In this document: piece by piece, positions 41,947 to 42,912 of the stretch | Layout of the letters: each line of letters begins with the position of its first letter | Numbering within the stretch: the first letter of the stretch is position 1 | NCBI RefSeq assembly: GCF_019424165.1 | Contig: NZ_JAHZAA010000005.1 | Location: 60,399 to 103,310 of the forward strand | DNA length: 42,912 nucleotides | Source of the DNA: Desulfovibrio sp. | GTDB taxonomy: Bacteria; Desulfobacterota; Desulfovibrionia; Desulfovibrionales; Desulfovibrionaceae | Direction: 5' to 3' | Program-made: the position numbers and the translations under genes | The notes under the pieces: generated by a model | Seen by the model: only the letters and a program-made list of their open reading frames with translations | What the model was told of the DNA's origin: nothing | Databases searched by the model: none

Positions 41947-42912
41947 TTAGGCGCTGGCTTCGTCTACCAGAAACACTATTGAATAGTAGGGGATGCCACT
42001 ATGCAGCGACAGCCCGATCTGGCAGGTGCGGCTGGAGGAATAGCCCACATCGCAGGTGCTCACCTGCATACGCAGACTCTTAAGGGCGGCTTCATTAAGC
42101 TCGGGGTGTGTAAAGCCCCTGTCACCCGCCCAGCCGCAGCAATTGACGCCCTCGGGCACAATGACGTGCTCGACGCACATCTTTGCCAGCTTTTCCAGTT
42201 TGCCCTCAAGCCCCATCTTGCGTACCGAGCAGGTGGCGTGCAGGGCCACTGTTTTGGGCAGCTTGGTAAACGTAAGGCAGCCATCCATCTTTTCAAGAAT
42301 AAACTCAATCGGCTCCATAAGCGTAAGGGCCGGATCAAGAGTCTGCTTCATGTGCAGCAGGCAGGGGCTGGTTTCGCAAAGAACGGGATACTGCCCGTTA
42401 TTGCTGGCCTCTTTGAGGGCCGCTTCCAGTTCCTTTTCCTTTTTATGCGCGGCGTCGCTGAGTCCTTTGCTGGCAAAGGCCATGCCGCAGCAGAGCTTGT
42501 CGAGATCCTTGGGCAGGATGACATCATAGCCGCCCTTGAGCAGCACGCTGATAACGGCTTCAGGCTCCGTGCGGCGGTCGGTGTGTTCCTGGCCGGGACC
42601 CATGTTGCGCGCGATGCAACTGGGGAAGTAGACCACCCGCCTGGGATTGGCGTTGTGGGTTTCGGGTATGCGCACCTTGCTGCCGCCCTTGGGCATATCC
42701 TTGTTCCACATGGGGGCCTTGTTGAAGGTAATGCAGCGCAGCAGTTTGGAGCCGTTTTCCATAAAGGTTGTACCAAGGGCGCGGTGCAACCTGTCAACGC
42801 CGTTGAGGGCAAGAGACATGGCCCGGCAGGTTCCGGCAAAATGGTCGGCAATGCTGCCCGCCACCTTGTGGCTCAACGTACCCGCATCCTTCTGGCGCAG
42901 GCTTTTGATGAA
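41947..42912 (-). CDS. D-lactate dehydrogenase (FAD/Fe-S type), C-terminal part, truncated by window edge
   Basis: The 3' end of a large flavin and iron-sulfur oxidoreductase. The frame is open to the window edge and the visible 321 residues have no true start. They carry two CCG-type cysteine motifs, LCCGMAFASKG and NCCGWAGDRGF, each with its partner cysteines (FPSCIARNMG; HATCSVRKMG), as in the GlpC/GlcF-like C-terminal domain of D-lactate dehydrogenases and glycolate oxidases. The FAD-binding part should lie to the right of the window. The enzyme would oxidise D-lactate (or a similar 2-hydroxy acid) and pass electrons to the membrane pool. The substrate is inferred from the family. Confidence 0.82.
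   Translation of the reverse strand, partial: FIKSLRQKDAGTLSHKVAGSIADHFAGTCRAMSLALNGVDRLHRALGTTFMENGSKLLRCITFNKAPMWNKDMPKGGSKVRIPETHNANPRRVVYFPSCIARNMGPGQEHTDRRTEPEAVISVLLKGGYDVILPKDLDKLCCGMAFASKGLSDAAHKKEKELEAALKEASNNGQYPVLCETSPCLLHMKQTLDPALTLMEPIEFILEKMDGCLTFTKLPKTVALHATCSVRKMGLEGKLEKLAKMCVEHVIVPEGVNCCGWAGDRGFTHPELNEAALKSLRMQVSTCDVGYSSSRTCQIGLSLHSGIPYYSIVFLVDEASA

Overview
This is about 43 kb of GC-rich DNA whose gene content points to a Desulfovibrio-type sulfate reducer (Desulfovibrionales). The basis is the birA-pyc-ppsA cluster, a large PEP synthase, flagellar genes behind a sigma-54-like promoter, a D-lactate dehydrogenase with CCG iron-sulfur motifs, and 'PEP/pyruvate-binding domain' proteins of the kind seen in that group. 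The genus is an inference from gene content, not a database match. I see no rRNA, tRNA, insertion sequence, phage gene or CRISPR array.

Layout. (1) 1-6727, + strand: a strong terminator, then a sigma-54-type promoter driving fliF, a small ORF copying the FliF tail, fliG, fliH with a very long disordered tail, and fliI. (2) 7068-14538, + strand: a four-gene cluster of PEP-synthase-like protein A, membrane histidine kinase, single-domain response regulator and PEP-synthase-like protein B. Protein A has lost its catalytic motifs and B keeps them. (3) 15265-16236: a D-2-hydroxyacid dehydrogenase ending in a terminator. (4) 16430-19629, - strand: a glutamate/aspartate-type ABC transporter (gltIJKL) with a long leader. 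(5) 20204-21427, - strand: an unrecognised repeat protein with its own sigma-54-like promoter. (6) 21619-25524, + strand: phoH, a 7TM-HD phosphohydrolase and ybeY, overlapping one another. (7) 25839-35317: a CCA-adding-enzyme-like gene divergent from birA, then pyc and ppsA. (8) 35478-37730: an MFS drug exporter divergent from its TetR regulator, with a palindromic operator inside the exporter's promoter. (9) 37899-41215, - strand: a UVDE-type endonuclease behind groES-groEL. (10) 41947-42912, - strand: the C-terminal part of a D-lactate dehydrogenase that runs off the window.

How the genes work together. BirA would biotinylate pyruvate carboxylase, and PpsA makes PEP from pyruvate, so the centre of the window is a pyruvate/PEP/oxaloacetate node. 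The 2-hydroxyacid dehydrogenase and D-lactate dehydrogenase also handle 2-hydroxy or 2-oxo acids. The two PEP-synthase-like proteins around the two-component system are the best candidate for an undescribed system. They have an ATP-grasp-like domain and a phosphohistidine-like domain (degenerate in one), but a novel C-terminal domain instead of the PEP-binding barrel. The second most interesting item is the free-standing copy of the FliF FliG-binding tail encoded between fliF and fliG.
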